This document shows positions 50,238 to 62,900 of a DNA stretch of 64,000 nt, piece after piece (position 1 is the first letter of the stretch; every line of letters starts with the position of its first letter). Location of the stretch: the NCBI GenBank assembly GCA_028583605.1, contig CM053334.1:19735118-19799117 (forward strand), written 5' to 3'. The stretch comes from Dastarcus helophoroides. Lineage: Eukaryota; Arthropoda; Insecta; Coleoptera; Bothrideridae. The notes under the pieces were generated by a model, which was given only the letters and a program-made list of their open reading frames with translations, ran no database searches and had not been told where the DNA came from. Both the position numbers and the translations under genes were made by a program.

Positions 50238-52990
50238 TTAAAGAAAGACAGAAAAACCGAAAGGTAGAAAAACAGAAAGACAGAAAGAATTAAAGACAGA
50301 AAGTCAGAAGATAGGAAGATACAAATACAAAGAGACAGAAAGACAAAAAGACAAAAAGATAGAAAGACAGGAGGCCCAAAAGATGTAAAGACAGAAAGAC
50401 AGACAGAAAGACAGAAACATAAAAAGACAGAAAGACAGAAAGATCGAAAGGCCTAAAGACAGAAAGACAAAAGGACCAACAGATCTACAGACAGAAAGAC
50501 AGCAAGACAGAAAGACCTAAAAATCGGAAGTCAGACAGAAGGACAAAAAGATAGAATGATAAAAAGATGGAAATACAAAAAGGCAGAAAAATACAAAGAC
50601 AGAACGATAGAAAGACAAAAAGACTAAAAGATCCAAAGACAGAAAGTCAGACAGAAAGACAAAAAGACAGAATGATAAAAAGGCAGAAAGACTAAAAGAC
50701 CGAAAGACAGAAATATCGAAAGACAAAGAGACAGAAATACAAAAGGGCTGAAAGATCTAAAGCAGAAAAACAGGCAGACAGACAGAAAAGCCAAAAGATT
50801 GAAAGACAGGCAAAAAGGCAAAAAGACAGAATGATAAAAAGACAGAAAGACAGGGAGACAAAAAACCAGAATAATAAAAATACAGAATGACAAAAAGACA
50901 GAAGGACAGAAAGACAAAAAGGCAGAAAGATAGAAAGACAGAAACACTAAAAGAGCGAAAGACAGTAAGTCAGATAGAAAGACAGAAAGACAAAAAGCCA
51001 GAATGATAAAAATACAGAATGACTAGAAGACAGAAGGGCAGAAAGACAAAAAGGTAAAAAGATAGAAAGACAGGAACACCAAAAGATCGAAAGACAGAAA
51101 GATCGAAAAACAGAAAGACAAAAGGACCGAAAGATCTGAAGACAAAAAACCAGACATAGAGGCAGAAGGACTGAGAGGCAGGAAGACAGAAAGATCAAAA
51201 GATTGAAAGACAGAAAGACAAAAAGACAAAAAGACAAAAAGACAAAAAGACAAAATGATAAAAAGACGGAATGACAAAAAGACAGAAGGATGGAAATACA
51301 AAAAGGCAGAAAAACACAAAGACAGAACGATAGAAAGACAAAAAGACTAAAAGATCTAAAGACAGAAAGTCAGACAGAAAGACAAAAAGACATAATGATA
51401 AAAAGGCAGAAAGACTAAAAGACCTAAAGACAGAAAGATCAAAAGACAGAGAGATAGAAAGACAAAAGGACTAAAAGATCTAAAACAGAAAAACAGACAG
51501 ACAGATAGAAAGGCAGAAAGACAGAAAGACCAAAAGACTGAAAGACAGGCAGAAAGACAAAAAGACAGAATGATAAAAAGACAGAATGATAAAAAGACAG
51601 GAAGATAAACAGCCGGAATGATAAAAATACAGAATGACAGAAAGACAGAAGGACAGAAAGACAAAAAGCAGAAAGATAGAAAGACGGAAATACCAAAAGA
51701 TCGAAAGACCGAAAGATCGAAAGACAGAAAGACAAAAGGACCAAAAGTTCTGAAGATAAAAAACAGACATAAAGACAGAAGGACTGAGAGGCAGAAAGAC
51801 AGAAAGACCAAAAGATCGAAAGACAGGAAGACAAAAAGGCAGAAAAACAAAAAGACAAAATGACAGAAAGACAGAAGGAAGGAAAACAAAAAGGCTGAAA
51901 GATAGAAAGACAAAAAGACAGAAAGACAGAAAGACAGAAAGACAGAAAGACAGAAAGACAGAAAGACAGAAAGACAGAAAGACAGAAAGACAGAAAGACA
52001 GAAAGACAGAAAGACAGAAAGACAGAAAGACAGAAAGACAGAAAGACAGAAAGACAGAAAGGCAGAAAGACAGAAAGACAGAAAGACAGAAAGACAGAAT
52101 GATAAAAAGGCAGAAAGACTAAAAGACCTAAAGACAGAAAGATCAAAAGACAGAGAGATAAAAAGACAAAAGGATTGAAAGATCTAAAACAGAAAAACAG
52201 ACAGACAGGCAGAAAGACAGAAAGACCAAAAGACTGAAAGACAGACAGAAAGACAAAAAGACAGAATGATAAAAAGACAGAAAGACAGGAAGACAAAAAG
52301 CCAGAATGATAAAAATACAGAATGACAGAAAAACAAAAGAACAGAAAGACAAAAAGGTAGAAAGATAGAAATACAGAAACACCAAAAGATCGAGAGACCG
52401 AAAGACAGAAAAATCGAAAAACAAAAGGACCGAAAGATCTGAAGACAAAAACAGACATAAAGACAGAAGGACTAAGAGGCAGAAAGACAAATAGACCAAA
52501 AGATCGAAAGACAGAAAGGCAGAATAATAAAAAAACAGAAGGACAAAAGGACGGAGAAAACTAAGACGGAAAGACAAAAGAACCGAAAGAACTAAGAAAA
52601 ACAGAAAGACAGAAACACAGCAAGATAGCAAGACAAGCAAGACAGAAAGATAGAAAGACAAAAAGACAGACAGTAAGACAGAAAGACAGAAAGATAGAAA
52701 GACAAAAAGACAGACAATAAGACAGAAAGACAGAAAGGCAGAAAGACAGAAAGACAGAAAGACAGAAAGACAGAAAGACAGAAAGACAGAAAGACAGAAA
52801 GACAGAAAGACAGAAAGACAGAAAGACAGAAAGACAGAAAGACAGAAAGACAGAAAGACAGAAAGACAGAAAGACAGAAAGGCAGAAAGACAGAAAGACA
52901 GAAAGACAGGAAGACAGAAAGACAGAAAGACAGAAAAACAGAAAGACAGAAAGACAAAAAGGCAAAGACCGAAATAGAAAAACAGAAAGA
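50238..52990 (+). repeat. AGAAAGAC minisatellite block 4
   Basis: Same unit and leader (50020-50237). Two stretches are nearly perfect 8-bp repeats, 51905-52090 and 52728-52915; the rest is variant-rich. Minus-strand frames of up to 339 codons here are repeat artefacts. Confidence 0.93.
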
Positions 52991-54560
52991 CGCAAATTTA
53001 TTGAAAAAGACGACATTTCGAAAAATAGTCGAAATTTGAAATGAAAACCTGAAATTTCTAGAAAAAAATGAAATTTCGAAAAATAGTCGAATTTTTGGAA
53101 AGTTCAAATTATTGTTAAAAGTTGAAATTTCGAGTTGAATGTTCAGAAAAATATAATGAAATTCGAACTCAAACTCTAGATTATAAAAATAAGTCAATTT
53201 AACTTAGACATTTAGAAATTTCGAGAGAAATCGAAATTTCGAAAATAAGTCAAACTTTTTGGGAAGCACATTAAAACTTTGAAGGAAAATTTTGAATTTC
53301 GAGTGAAAACTCCCAATTTTAAGAACAATATTATTTAATTGACTCTAAATACAAAGTTTTGTAGACTGCCGACAGACGTGAAAGCTTTTCTTTGCATCTG
53401 ACTCCGAGCGCTTTAAAAGTCTTAAAAAAACTAAAACAAAAAACCAAAAAGAAAACTGGATTCCCCATTTACAGATTTTTCGTTGCGTTTTAGGGCAAAG
53501 TCTAGCCGAGCCCATTTTTTATCCCGCCAACAGTGTATTAACCCCGGACTCGTTTTTTTTAAATACAAAAAGCACAAGCGCACCATGTGTTCGGAATAAA
53601 ACATATCGAATGGGTGAAAATCTTCATCTCTAGATAGAAACGCATAAAAAGTGGGCTTGACACATATCATTTGTCATTCCGTTCGTTGGGTCTCTGTTAG
53701 GCCGGTAATTAGGCGCGACCTTTCTCTCTCTAAAACGCAACGACAAGTGTACGCCATCGAAAAGATATCGAGTTACCCTTGAATGCGTATAAAAAAATCT
53801 GAGCCACGTGCAATTAACCAATCGGGTGAGCAGCTAGGAAGCGCAGCTGAATTGTCATTAACACTTTGGTGTTATATTTATTGACTGTGATACCAGATAC
53901 AGTTACATTTTTTTTTCTGGAGTAGTCGAATTCTGTACTTGCATAGAAAAGCACATTATTATATTTCGTCAGAATTTTGATTTTTTCGAAGCTGTAGTTT
54001 TAGGCCCAAAAATCATCTTGTGATCTTTTTTTCTAATTTGGAACTGCATAATTTAGAATTTAAATTTCGAAAATCTAAATAAAAATCTCGAAAAAAATTA
54101 ACATCTACAAAAATCTTTTTCAAGTTATATCTGTCATGATGCAATATGTCGTCATTTTTGATTTTTAATTTTCGGGGGAAATAATAAACACGTAACTTCA
54201 ATAAAATTTTGATAACTGGATATATCTGGTTAGAGAACTTATAATCAGTGACCTGGTGGTCAACATCTAATGTTGATATAGACATTTCCGAGGATCATCA
54301 TCTACAGCACGGTCAAAATGTATTAATAACTTGGTGATTAGACGCAACATTTTTTATTTAAACGTAAAATATCTAGAAAAAAGTTGAAATTTCAAAATTT
54401 AAGACACATTTATACAAAACGTGGATATTTTACTAAATCGATTTTTTCGATGAAATACGTTTTTTTTTCCAAGTTTCGAATTATTTTCAAACTTGTGAAC
54501 TGAAGTCGAGAAAAGTTCCAAATTTCAAGACAACAATCAAAACAAATTTCGACTCCCAAG
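52990..54560. other. AT-rich repeat with a complex island
   Basis: 52990-53340 is the usual TCGAAATTTC repeat. 53340-53900 is of ordinary complexity (for example GGCCGGTAATTAGGCGCGAC) with no recognisable gene, tRNA or splice-flanked exon. 53900-54560 returns to AT-rich sequence. Confidence 0.4.
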
Positions 54561-56030
54561 ATTAAAATTTCGACTTTAAATTCGAAATTTCGACTTTTTT
54601 ATCGAGATTTCTACTTCAATTTCAAAATTTCGATTTTACACTCAAAATTTCCAATTTTTTTTCGGAATTCCAAAATTTCTATACTCTATGGTTAAATTAT
54701 GCGAATGACATACTGTCAAACAATATTAACACTTGGCCGTAGGATGGGTTCAATGATGTCTACTTTTAATTACCAAAAGTTCGATTTTTTTCTCGAAATT
54801 TCGAGATTTAAAGTCAAAATTTCAAGACCAAAGATGGAATTTCGACTTCAGTCTCGTAATTTAGAGAAAAAAAGTAGAAATTTCGACTTTAAACTCCAAA
54901 TTTCCAAATTTTTTTTCGGAATTCCGAAATTTCTATACTCTATGGTTAAGCTATGCAGATGATAGACTGTCAAACATAGTTGACAGTTGGCAATAGGGTG
55001 CGTTCAATCATTACTATTTTTAATTGCCAAAATTTCAACTTTTTTCTCGAAATTTCGAGATTTAAAGCCAAAATTTCGAGATGAAAGTTGAAATTTCGAC
55101 TTCAGTCTTGTGACTTTAAACTCGAAATTTCTATTTTTTTTTTTGAATTCTGACTTTTCTACACTCTATGGTTAAGTTATGCAAATGAAAGACTGTGAAA
55201 CAATATGGACAGTTGGCGGTAGGGCGCGTTCAATGATTTTTATTTTTAATTACCAAAATTTCGACTCTTCTGGAAATTTCCCTATTGAAAATGAAAATTT
55301 CGAAATAAAAGTTGAAATTTCGACTTCAGTCTCGTAATTTCGAGAAAAAGAGTCGAAATTTCGACTTTAAATTGAAAAGTTCCAATTTTTTTGAGAATTC
55401 TGAAATTTCTACACTCTGTGGTTAAGTTAGGCAAATAACAGACTGTCAAACAATATGGACAGTTGGCAGTAGGGTGCGTTCAATGATTTCTATTTTTAAT
55501 TACCAAAATTTCGACTTTTTTCTCGAAATTTCGAGATTTAAAGTCAAAATGTCAAGATTAAAGATGGAATTTCGACTTCAGTCTCGTAATTTCGAAAAAA
55601 AAGTCGAAATTTCGCCTTTAAATTGAAAATTTCCAAATTTTTTTGGGGATTCTGAAATTTCTACACTCTGTGGTTAAGTTAGGCAAATAACAGACTGTCA
55701 AACAATATGGACAGTTGGCAGTAGGGTGCGTTCAATGATTTCTATTTTTGATTACCAAAATTTCGACTTTTTTCTCGAAATTTCGAGATTTAAAGTCAAA
55801 ATGTCAAGATTAAAGATGGAATTTCGACTTCAGTCTCGTAATTTCGAAAAAACAAGTCGAAATTTGGATTTTAAACTCAAAATTTCCAATTTTTGTTTTT
55901 CGGAATTCCGAAATTTCTACACTCTATGGTTGTTATGCAGATGACAGACTGTCAAACAATATTGACAGTGGGCAGTAGGGTGCGTTCAATGATTTCTATG
56001 TTTAATTACCAAAATTTCGACTTTTGTCTC
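54560..56030. repeat. 250-bp tandem satellite, about six units
   Basis: ACTCTATGGTTAAGTTATGC, followed by AGACTGTCAAACAATATTGA, CAGTTGGCAGTAGGGTGCGT and TTTTTAATTACCAAAATTTC, recurs with CTATGG at about 54686, 54939, 55166, 55416, 55669 and 55924. Periods are 227-255 bp. The other half of the unit is the TCGAAATTTCGA repeat. Confidence 0.92.
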
Positions 56031-57130
56031 AAATTTCGAGATATAAAGTCAAAATTTCGAGATCAAAATTGAAATTTCGACTTGGGTCTTGTAACTTCGA
56101 AAAAAAAAGTCTAAATTTCGAATTTAAAGTCGAAATTTCTATATTAAAGTTTAAATTTCGAGCAAACAGTTCGAGTTTAAAGTTGAAATTCTCGGATTTA
56201 GAGTTTCAAGTCGAAATTTTCAGATTAAAATCAAAATGTCGAGGAAAAGGTCGAAATTTTTGGGAAAAAAATCGAAATTTTAAGGTTAGAGTCAACATTC
56301 CGAGAAGAAAGTTGAAATTTCAAGAAAAAAGTCGATATTTAGAAAAAAAGTCGAAATTTCTAGAAGATATTTTTTTTTAAATCAGTGTACCTTCTGCGCC
56401 TTCGTATGTAGCTGATAATTTACACTTTTAAGTTGTGAAAAAAGTTTAAATTTTAAGACGGAAGTCGACATATTTCCTCGAAATTTTGGTATTCGATTCA
56501 ACGTTTGAACTCTTCCCCAAATTCCCATTTTTGTAAATTTCGACGTTTACTCGAGGTTATAACTTTTTTTTCAAAATTTTGTATTTGAGTTAGGAAAAAT
56601 GTTCAATTTCGAAACGGAAGTTGAAATCGTTGTCTTGAAATTTCTGATTTTGATGCAATTTTTTTTCAAAATTTCCACTGCTTCTGTAAATCTCGATCGT
56701 CTCTCAATATTTCAATGAAATTCCTCAAATTTTCAACATTTTTTTCTAAAATATTGGATTTAAACCGACGAAACATTTCAAATTTTAGGAAAATAAAAAA
56801 ATATCGAAATTACTTTCCCAAAGCATTAAAATTCCACTCTCAAAATTCTTGATTTAAAGTTTAAATTTCTAGAAAATATCTTTTTTTTAATCTTAAATTT
56901 CGAAAAAATTCAAACGTGGACCCTTTAATCGAAATTTCGAAATGATTTTTCTCTAAATTTCGACTTTTTTCTGATAATTTTGGATTGACAATTAAAATTT
57001 AGGCAAAAAATCAACAATATTTATTTTTGTATAGAAAATAGTGAATTTTTCATTTTTTATTTAAGTTAGATTTTAATCTCAACAATTTGAATTTGAAATT
57101 TTGACTTTTAATTCAAAACTTTTAACTATT
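56030..57130. repeat. AT-rich palindromic repeat
   Basis: AAAGTCGAAATTTC and AAATTTCGACTTTT variants in both orientations, with poly-T runs, up to the start of the GA-rich tract. No gene. Confidence 0.7.
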
Positions 57131-57139
57131 TTACAAAAT

Positions 57140-59480
57140 ATGGGAAAGAGGAAGAGGAAAAGGAAGAGAAAAAGAAAGAGGAAAAGGAAGAGGAAGAAGA
57201 AGAGGGAGAGAAAGCGGGAAAGAAAAAGGAATAGGAAGAGGAAGGGGAAGGGGAAGGGGAAGAGGAAGAGGAAAAGGAAGAGGAAGGGGAAGGGGAAGGG
57301 GAAGGGGAAGGGGAAGAGAAAGAGAAAGAGGAAGAGGAAGAGGAAGGGGAAGAGGAAGAGGAAAAGGAAGAGGAAAAGAAAGAGGAAGAGGAAGAGAAAG
57401 AGGAAAAGGAAGGGGAAGGGGAAGAGAAAGAGGAAGAGGAAGAGGAAGAGGAAGAGGAAGAGGAAGAGGAAGGGGAAGAGGAAGAGGAAGAGGAAAAGGA
57501 AGAGGAAGGGGAAGGGGAAGGGGAAGGGGTAGGGGAAGGGGAAGAGAAAGAGAAAGAGGAAGAGGAAGAGGAAGGGGAAAAGGAAGAGGAAAAGGAAGAG
57601 GAAAAGAAAGAGGAAGAGGAAGAGAAAGAGGAAAAGGAAGGGGAAGGGGAAGGGGAAGAGAAAGAAGAAGAGGAAGAGGAAGAGGAAGAGGAAGGGGAAG
57701 AGGAAGAGGAAGAGGAGGAGGAAGAGGAAGAGGAAGAGAAAGAGGAAGAGGAAGAGGAAGAAGAAGAGGAATAGGAATAGGAAGAGATGAGAAGAAAATA
57801 GAAGAGAAGAAAAGGGAAGAAAGGGAAAGAGAAGGAAAGAGAAGAGAAGAGAAGAGAAGGGAAGAGAAGGGGAGAGAGGTGAAGGGAAGGAAAGGGAAGG
57901 AAAGGGAAGAGAAGGGGATAGAAGTGAAGGGAAGGAAAGGGAAGGGAAGGGAAGGGAAGGGATGGGAAGGGACGGGAAGGAAAGGGAAGGAAAGAGAGGA
58001 GAAAAGAGGAGAGGAGAGGAGAGGAGAGGAGAGAAGAAAAGAAAAGAAAAGAAAAGAAAAGAAAAGAAAAGAAAAGAAAAGAAGAGAAGAGAAGAGAAGA
58101 GAAGAGAAGAGAAGAGAAGAGAAGAGAAGAGAAGAGAAGAGAAGAAGAGACGAGACGAGACGAGACGAGACGAGACGAGACGAGACGAGACGAGACGAGA
58201 CGAGACGAGACGAGACGAGACGAGACGAGACGAGACGAGACGAGACGAGACGAGACGAGACGAGACGAGACGAGACGAGACGAGACGAGACGAGACGAGA
58301 CGAGACGAGACGAGACGAGACGAGACGAGACGAGACGAGACGAGACGAGACGAGACGAGACGAGACGAGACGAGACGAGACGAGACGAGACGAGACGAGA
58401 CGAGACGAGACGAGACGAGACGAGACGAGACGAGACGAGACGAGACGAGACGAGACGAGACGAGACGAGACGAGACGAGACGAGACGAGACGAGACGAGA
58501 CGAGACGAGACGAGACGAGAAGAGAAGAGAAGAGAAGAGAAGAGAAGGAAGAAAAGAGAACAGAAGAGAAGAGAAGAGAAGAGAAGAGAAGAGAAGAGAA
58601 GAGAAGAAGAAGAGAACGGAAGAGAAGAGAATAGAAGAGAAGAGAAGAGAAGAGAAGAGAAGAGAAGAGAAGAGAAGAGAAGAGAAGAGAAGAGAAGAGA
58701 AGAAGAGAAGAGAAGAGAAGAGAAGAGAAGAGAAGAGAAGAGAAGAGAAGAGAAGAGAAGAGAAGAGAAGAGAAGAGAAGAGAAGAGAAGAGAAGAGAAG
58801 AGAAGAGAAGAGAAGAGAAGAGAAGAGAAGAGAAGAGAAGAGAAGAGAAGAGAAGAGAAGAGAAGAGAAGAGAAGAGAAGAGAAGAGAAGAGAAGAGAAG
58901 AGAAGAGAAGAGAAGAGAAGAGAAGAGAAGAGAAGAGAAGAGAAGAGAAGAGAAGAGAAGAGAAGAAGAAGAGAAGAGAAGAGAAGAGAAGAGAAGAGAA
59001 GAGAAGAGAAGAGAAGAGAAGAGAAGAGAAGAGAAGAGAAGAGAAGAGAAGAGAAGAGAAGAGAAGAGAAGAGAAGAGAAGAGAGAGAAGAGAAGAGAAG
59101 AGAAGAGAAGAGAAGAGAAGAGAAGAGAAGAGAAGAGAAGAGAAGAGAAGAGAAGAGAAGAGAAGAGAAGAGAAGAGAAGAGAAGAGAAGAGAAGAGAAG
59201 AGAAGAGAAGAGAAGAGAAGAGAAGAGAAGAGAAGAGAAGAGAAGAGAAGAGAAGAGAAGAGAAGAGAAGAGAAGAGAAGAGAAGAGAAGAGAAGAGAAG
59301 AGAAGAGAAGAGAAGAGAAGAGAAGAGAAGAGAAGAGAAGAGAAGAGAAGAGAAGAGAAGAGAAGAGAAGAGAAGAGAAGAGAAGAGAAGAGAAGAGAAG
59401 AGAAGAGAAGAGAAGAGAAGAGAAGAGAAGAGAAGAAAAGAAACGTGAAGGGAAGCAAAGGAAGGGAAAGAGAAGAAAAG
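57140..59480 (+). repeat. GA-rich microsatellite complex (2.3 kb)
   Basis: The plus strand is virtually all purine. Order: hexamers GGAAGA/GGAAGG (57140-57780); mixed GGAAG and GAAAAG (57780-58080); pentamer GAGAA (58080-58145); a (GAGAC)n block (58147-58520); and pentamer GAGAA again (58520-59430) with a few one-base slips. Long Arg/Lys/Glu and Ser/Leu frames on both strands are artefacts. Confidence 0.97.
58147..58520 (+). repeat. Perfect (GAGAC)n block inside the (GAGAA)n tract
   Basis: About 75 uninterrupted copies of the pentamer GAGAC, flanked on both sides by GAGAA pentamers that differ by the single final base. Confidence 0.95.
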
Positions 59481-59860
59481 AGAAGAGAAGAGCAGAGAAA
59501 GAGCAGAGAGTAGAAAGAGCGAATCTGAGGAAAGGCGAACAATGACGAAAAGTAGCGAAAAATATTTCGATCTTTGTCTCAAAATCTGAATTTTTCCATC
59601 GACTTAAAACCAGATATTCTTTTTGAAAAAAGTACTCGAATTAATCTTCAAAGTAAGACGAACTTTCATTTGAACTTTCCTCCATGCATCCCCCAGAGAA
59701 GTGAACTGAATCGTATCCCATCACAGTTCCTTATTATTGCCATAAAGAGTTAATGGATTAAATTGTTGTGATCTTATTTTGGACCAGCCTGTGAATTTAA
59801 ACGGAGCAAGACGCTGCCCTAATCTTTAATCCATTTGAACTTGTTGATAATGAATTTATT

Positions 59861-59868
59861 ATATATAA
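59861..59868 (+). promoter_or_regulatory. Putative TATA box of ALDH1L
   Basis: ATATATAAAC lies about 80 bp before the ALDH1L ATG, preceded by non-repeat sequence after the GA tract. A start near 59890-59895 would give a leader of about 50 nt. Confidence 0.4.
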
Positions 59869-59943
59869 ACAAATTTGGCCCAGACTTACAGATAGTTAAT
59901 TACTACATTGCAAGTGTTCAACGTTTACGATACAAATACAAAG

Positions 59944-62900
59944 ATGCCACCAAATGTAAGTCAGCTTCATTATTAACAATTCGGAACCTATTATTAGTTC
60001 AAAATGTGCTTTTGTCATGATTTCCATTTTGAGTTGTATATTCATTGGCAATGAAATTTCACAAAACGGTTTTCTTTCACAAAAAAAATTAGAAATATTT
60101 GATAACAGACTAATTGTTCTAAATCAGTAATTTTGAATTTCTTGATCAATTCAAGTTAGACATAATAAACAATTTCAAAGAAAATTTCCTGTATACTTTA
60201 GCTTTGTGGAGCCCATTGATATATTCTTTCAATTTTTTTCATCTTGAATTCTTTGATCAGTTCATATCGGACCTAAATAAAAATTGAAAAGAAAATTTCG
60301 ATTTTAATCAATTTTTTTGATGTTCAGGTGAATAGTGTTAATCAGAACTGCTCGCTCAAAGTGGCTTTGATTGGTCAAAGCAATTTTGCCGTCGATGTAT
60401 TTCACAAAGTTAGATACCACGGTCACATCATCGTAGGCATATTCACTATACCTGATAAAGGCAAGAAGGAGGATCCACTGGGTAAGTTAGATTTTTTCTT
60501 CTTACTTTGTAATCTGTACATTAAAGAACAAAATCAATGAAGGTTTTTTGTGAAACAGAATTGTTAATTTTGATCATTGAAGACTCATTAAAAAGAAACG
60601 TCGAGCTCTAATTGCTCTCTATTTTTTAAATGCATTCATTCATTCATCGATTCATTCCAATTCTTCTCATTGAGTAAAATAGGAAAGGAATATACCACTT
60701 TACTCACTGAGGAACAACAAAAGATTTATGAAGCAAAGCCACCATAAACGTCAATGAGTTCTATTTTCGCATTTGACTCGGTGACTGAGACAATTATTAG
60801 TTATGATGAATTTGCAGCGAAGGTTGGCAAAGAGCATGGCGTGCCAGTTTTCAAAATCAAATCGTGGAGGAAGGCCGGTAAAGTCCTCCCAGAAATCTTC
60901 GATCAGTACAAATCCGTAAATCCAGACCTCAACGTACTACCTTATTGTTCCCAATTTATCCCCATGGAAGTCATCAATTACCCACGTCATTCCAGCATTG
61001 TTTACCATCCGTCAATCTTACCCAGACATCGAGGGGCCAGCGCCATCAATTGGTAAGTCACCCTCTTAGACAATTCCAACCATTAGCGCACCTAGGGGGA
61101 TGCTAAGCACCCCCAAAATTAAAAAATGCGCCCCCAAATTTAAATCATTTTGATTGTCTATTCATAAAAAATGTTTCTACATCTCATAAACTCCTGTTTG
61201 GACGTTTATTTCTTTTTGTTATAAGTAAAATGAAACAACGACGAAAAAATACCCTGGACACAATTTCAAACCTTAGCACATTCAAAAACTAGATGCTAGT
61301 TGCGCCTATGATCCCAAGTTAGTCCCAATCAAAAAAAAAGACAAAATTAACGATTTTTACGATAGGACGTTGATCTGTGGAGATCCCAAAGCCGGCTTCA
61401 CCATATTCTGGGCTGATGATGGTCTCGATACAGGACCGATTCTTCTCCAAGAGGAAACAGACGTTTTAGAGGACGACACAGTCGACAGCATTTACAAGAG
61501 GTTCTTATACCCGGTGGGTGTGATCGCCGTCGCTAGAGCCGTAAATATGGTGGCCGACGGTTCGGCCCCCAAAATAATCCAAAGCGAGAAATTTGCCACT
61601 TATGACCCAATGATGAATAAACCAGAACTACAAAAGGTAGATTAATCGATGTACATTCGAGTTACTGCTTTAGGAAACTATAAACATTGCACAACAAATT
61701 TATTTTGTTGGATTTAATAATTGAAATACAGAACTTGTCCCCTGAAACCAACAAAGATTTAAAAAAAATCTCTTTTGTATATCCCTGAAGATCACAGCTT
61801 GACTGTCGAATCGTGTTGAGCAACGTTTGTTGTGTTTTTTTCATCTTTCTTGGTTTCAGTGGACAAGCTCTGTATTTCAATTTTTAAATATAACCATGGA
61901 CCAGTCCGTTCCACCAAACTGGATTTAATGCTAAACATAGTTTATAAATTATAAGCTCTTGAGCACTCTCGTTGAAATGGCGTTAATTACCGATAATTTA
62001 AGTACACAAAAAGTACAGTTTTTGAAGCTTACTAACAATTTTTAAGTGACTTAGTGTCAAATTAAACACCATAACTCGGTATCTTACAAAATTAAACACC
62101 ATAATTCGTAATCTTACAGATTGACTTTCGAAAAAAAGGAGAAGAGATCCACAATTTCATAAGAGGTATGGATTCGGTACCAGGAGCGAGCTGTCTCATG
62201 AAATTGCCAGGCGCTGATGATTACCAAGAAGTTCTTCTATTTGGTTCTAGCATTTGGCGCGACTCCAAGCCCGAAGGGACCGAAATCGAATTGATGGGTA
62301 CCCAAAATGGAATCATCCACGAAGATGGTTTGATCATTACTGGTACTGATGGTGAGATGGTCAATGTAAAACGAGTCAAAGTTGGAGGTAATAATCAAAC
62401 CGAATTTACACCCCAAATAATAATTTTTGAATCGTTTCGGTAGGCCGAATGAAGCTCGCCTCCCAACTGGATCAAATTTCTAAACAAGTCAAAATCGAGT
62501 TTACACCGAACGAGTTGAACCTGTTGGAATCAGTGAGGAAGATTTGGGAAGCCATTTTGAGCATCGATATAGAGGAAGATACCGATTTTTTCGCATCAGG
62601 GGCTGGTTCCATGGATGTCGTGAGGTTAGCAGCTTCGTAATTCTCCAAAATTTGGACCATGATTCATTGTATGTGTTACAGATTAGTTGAGGAAGTCAAG
62701 GATTTGTTTAAAATCGAATTAGAGAATGAGGATGTTTTCATGGCGCCCGTATTTTCGGAATTTTGCATGAATGTCATTCTCAAAAGCAGAGGGGGCTCCG
62801 GTTGTGCTGCCATTGATTATAGAGCGGTGGAAATCAAGGCAAATGGAATAGATTTGAAATTTCCATGTCAACTGTTCATTAATGGAGAATTCGTGGACGC

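Noticed and set aside
41285..52990. Many minus-strand frames like FLSFCLSVFLS that could pass as membrane proteins
   Set aside because: The 8-bp repeat AGAAAGAC gives the same pattern in several frames. The hydrophobicity is a by-product, and there are no initiation or conserved features.
53431..53821. Short minus-strand frames in the complex island
   Set aside because: No recognisable domain, no paired splice sites and length within chance expectation.
57101..59582. Frames of up to 818 codons rich in Ser/Leu/Phe or Arg/Lys/Glu
   Set aside because: Pure products of the GA-rich microsatellite, open in several frames on both strands at once.
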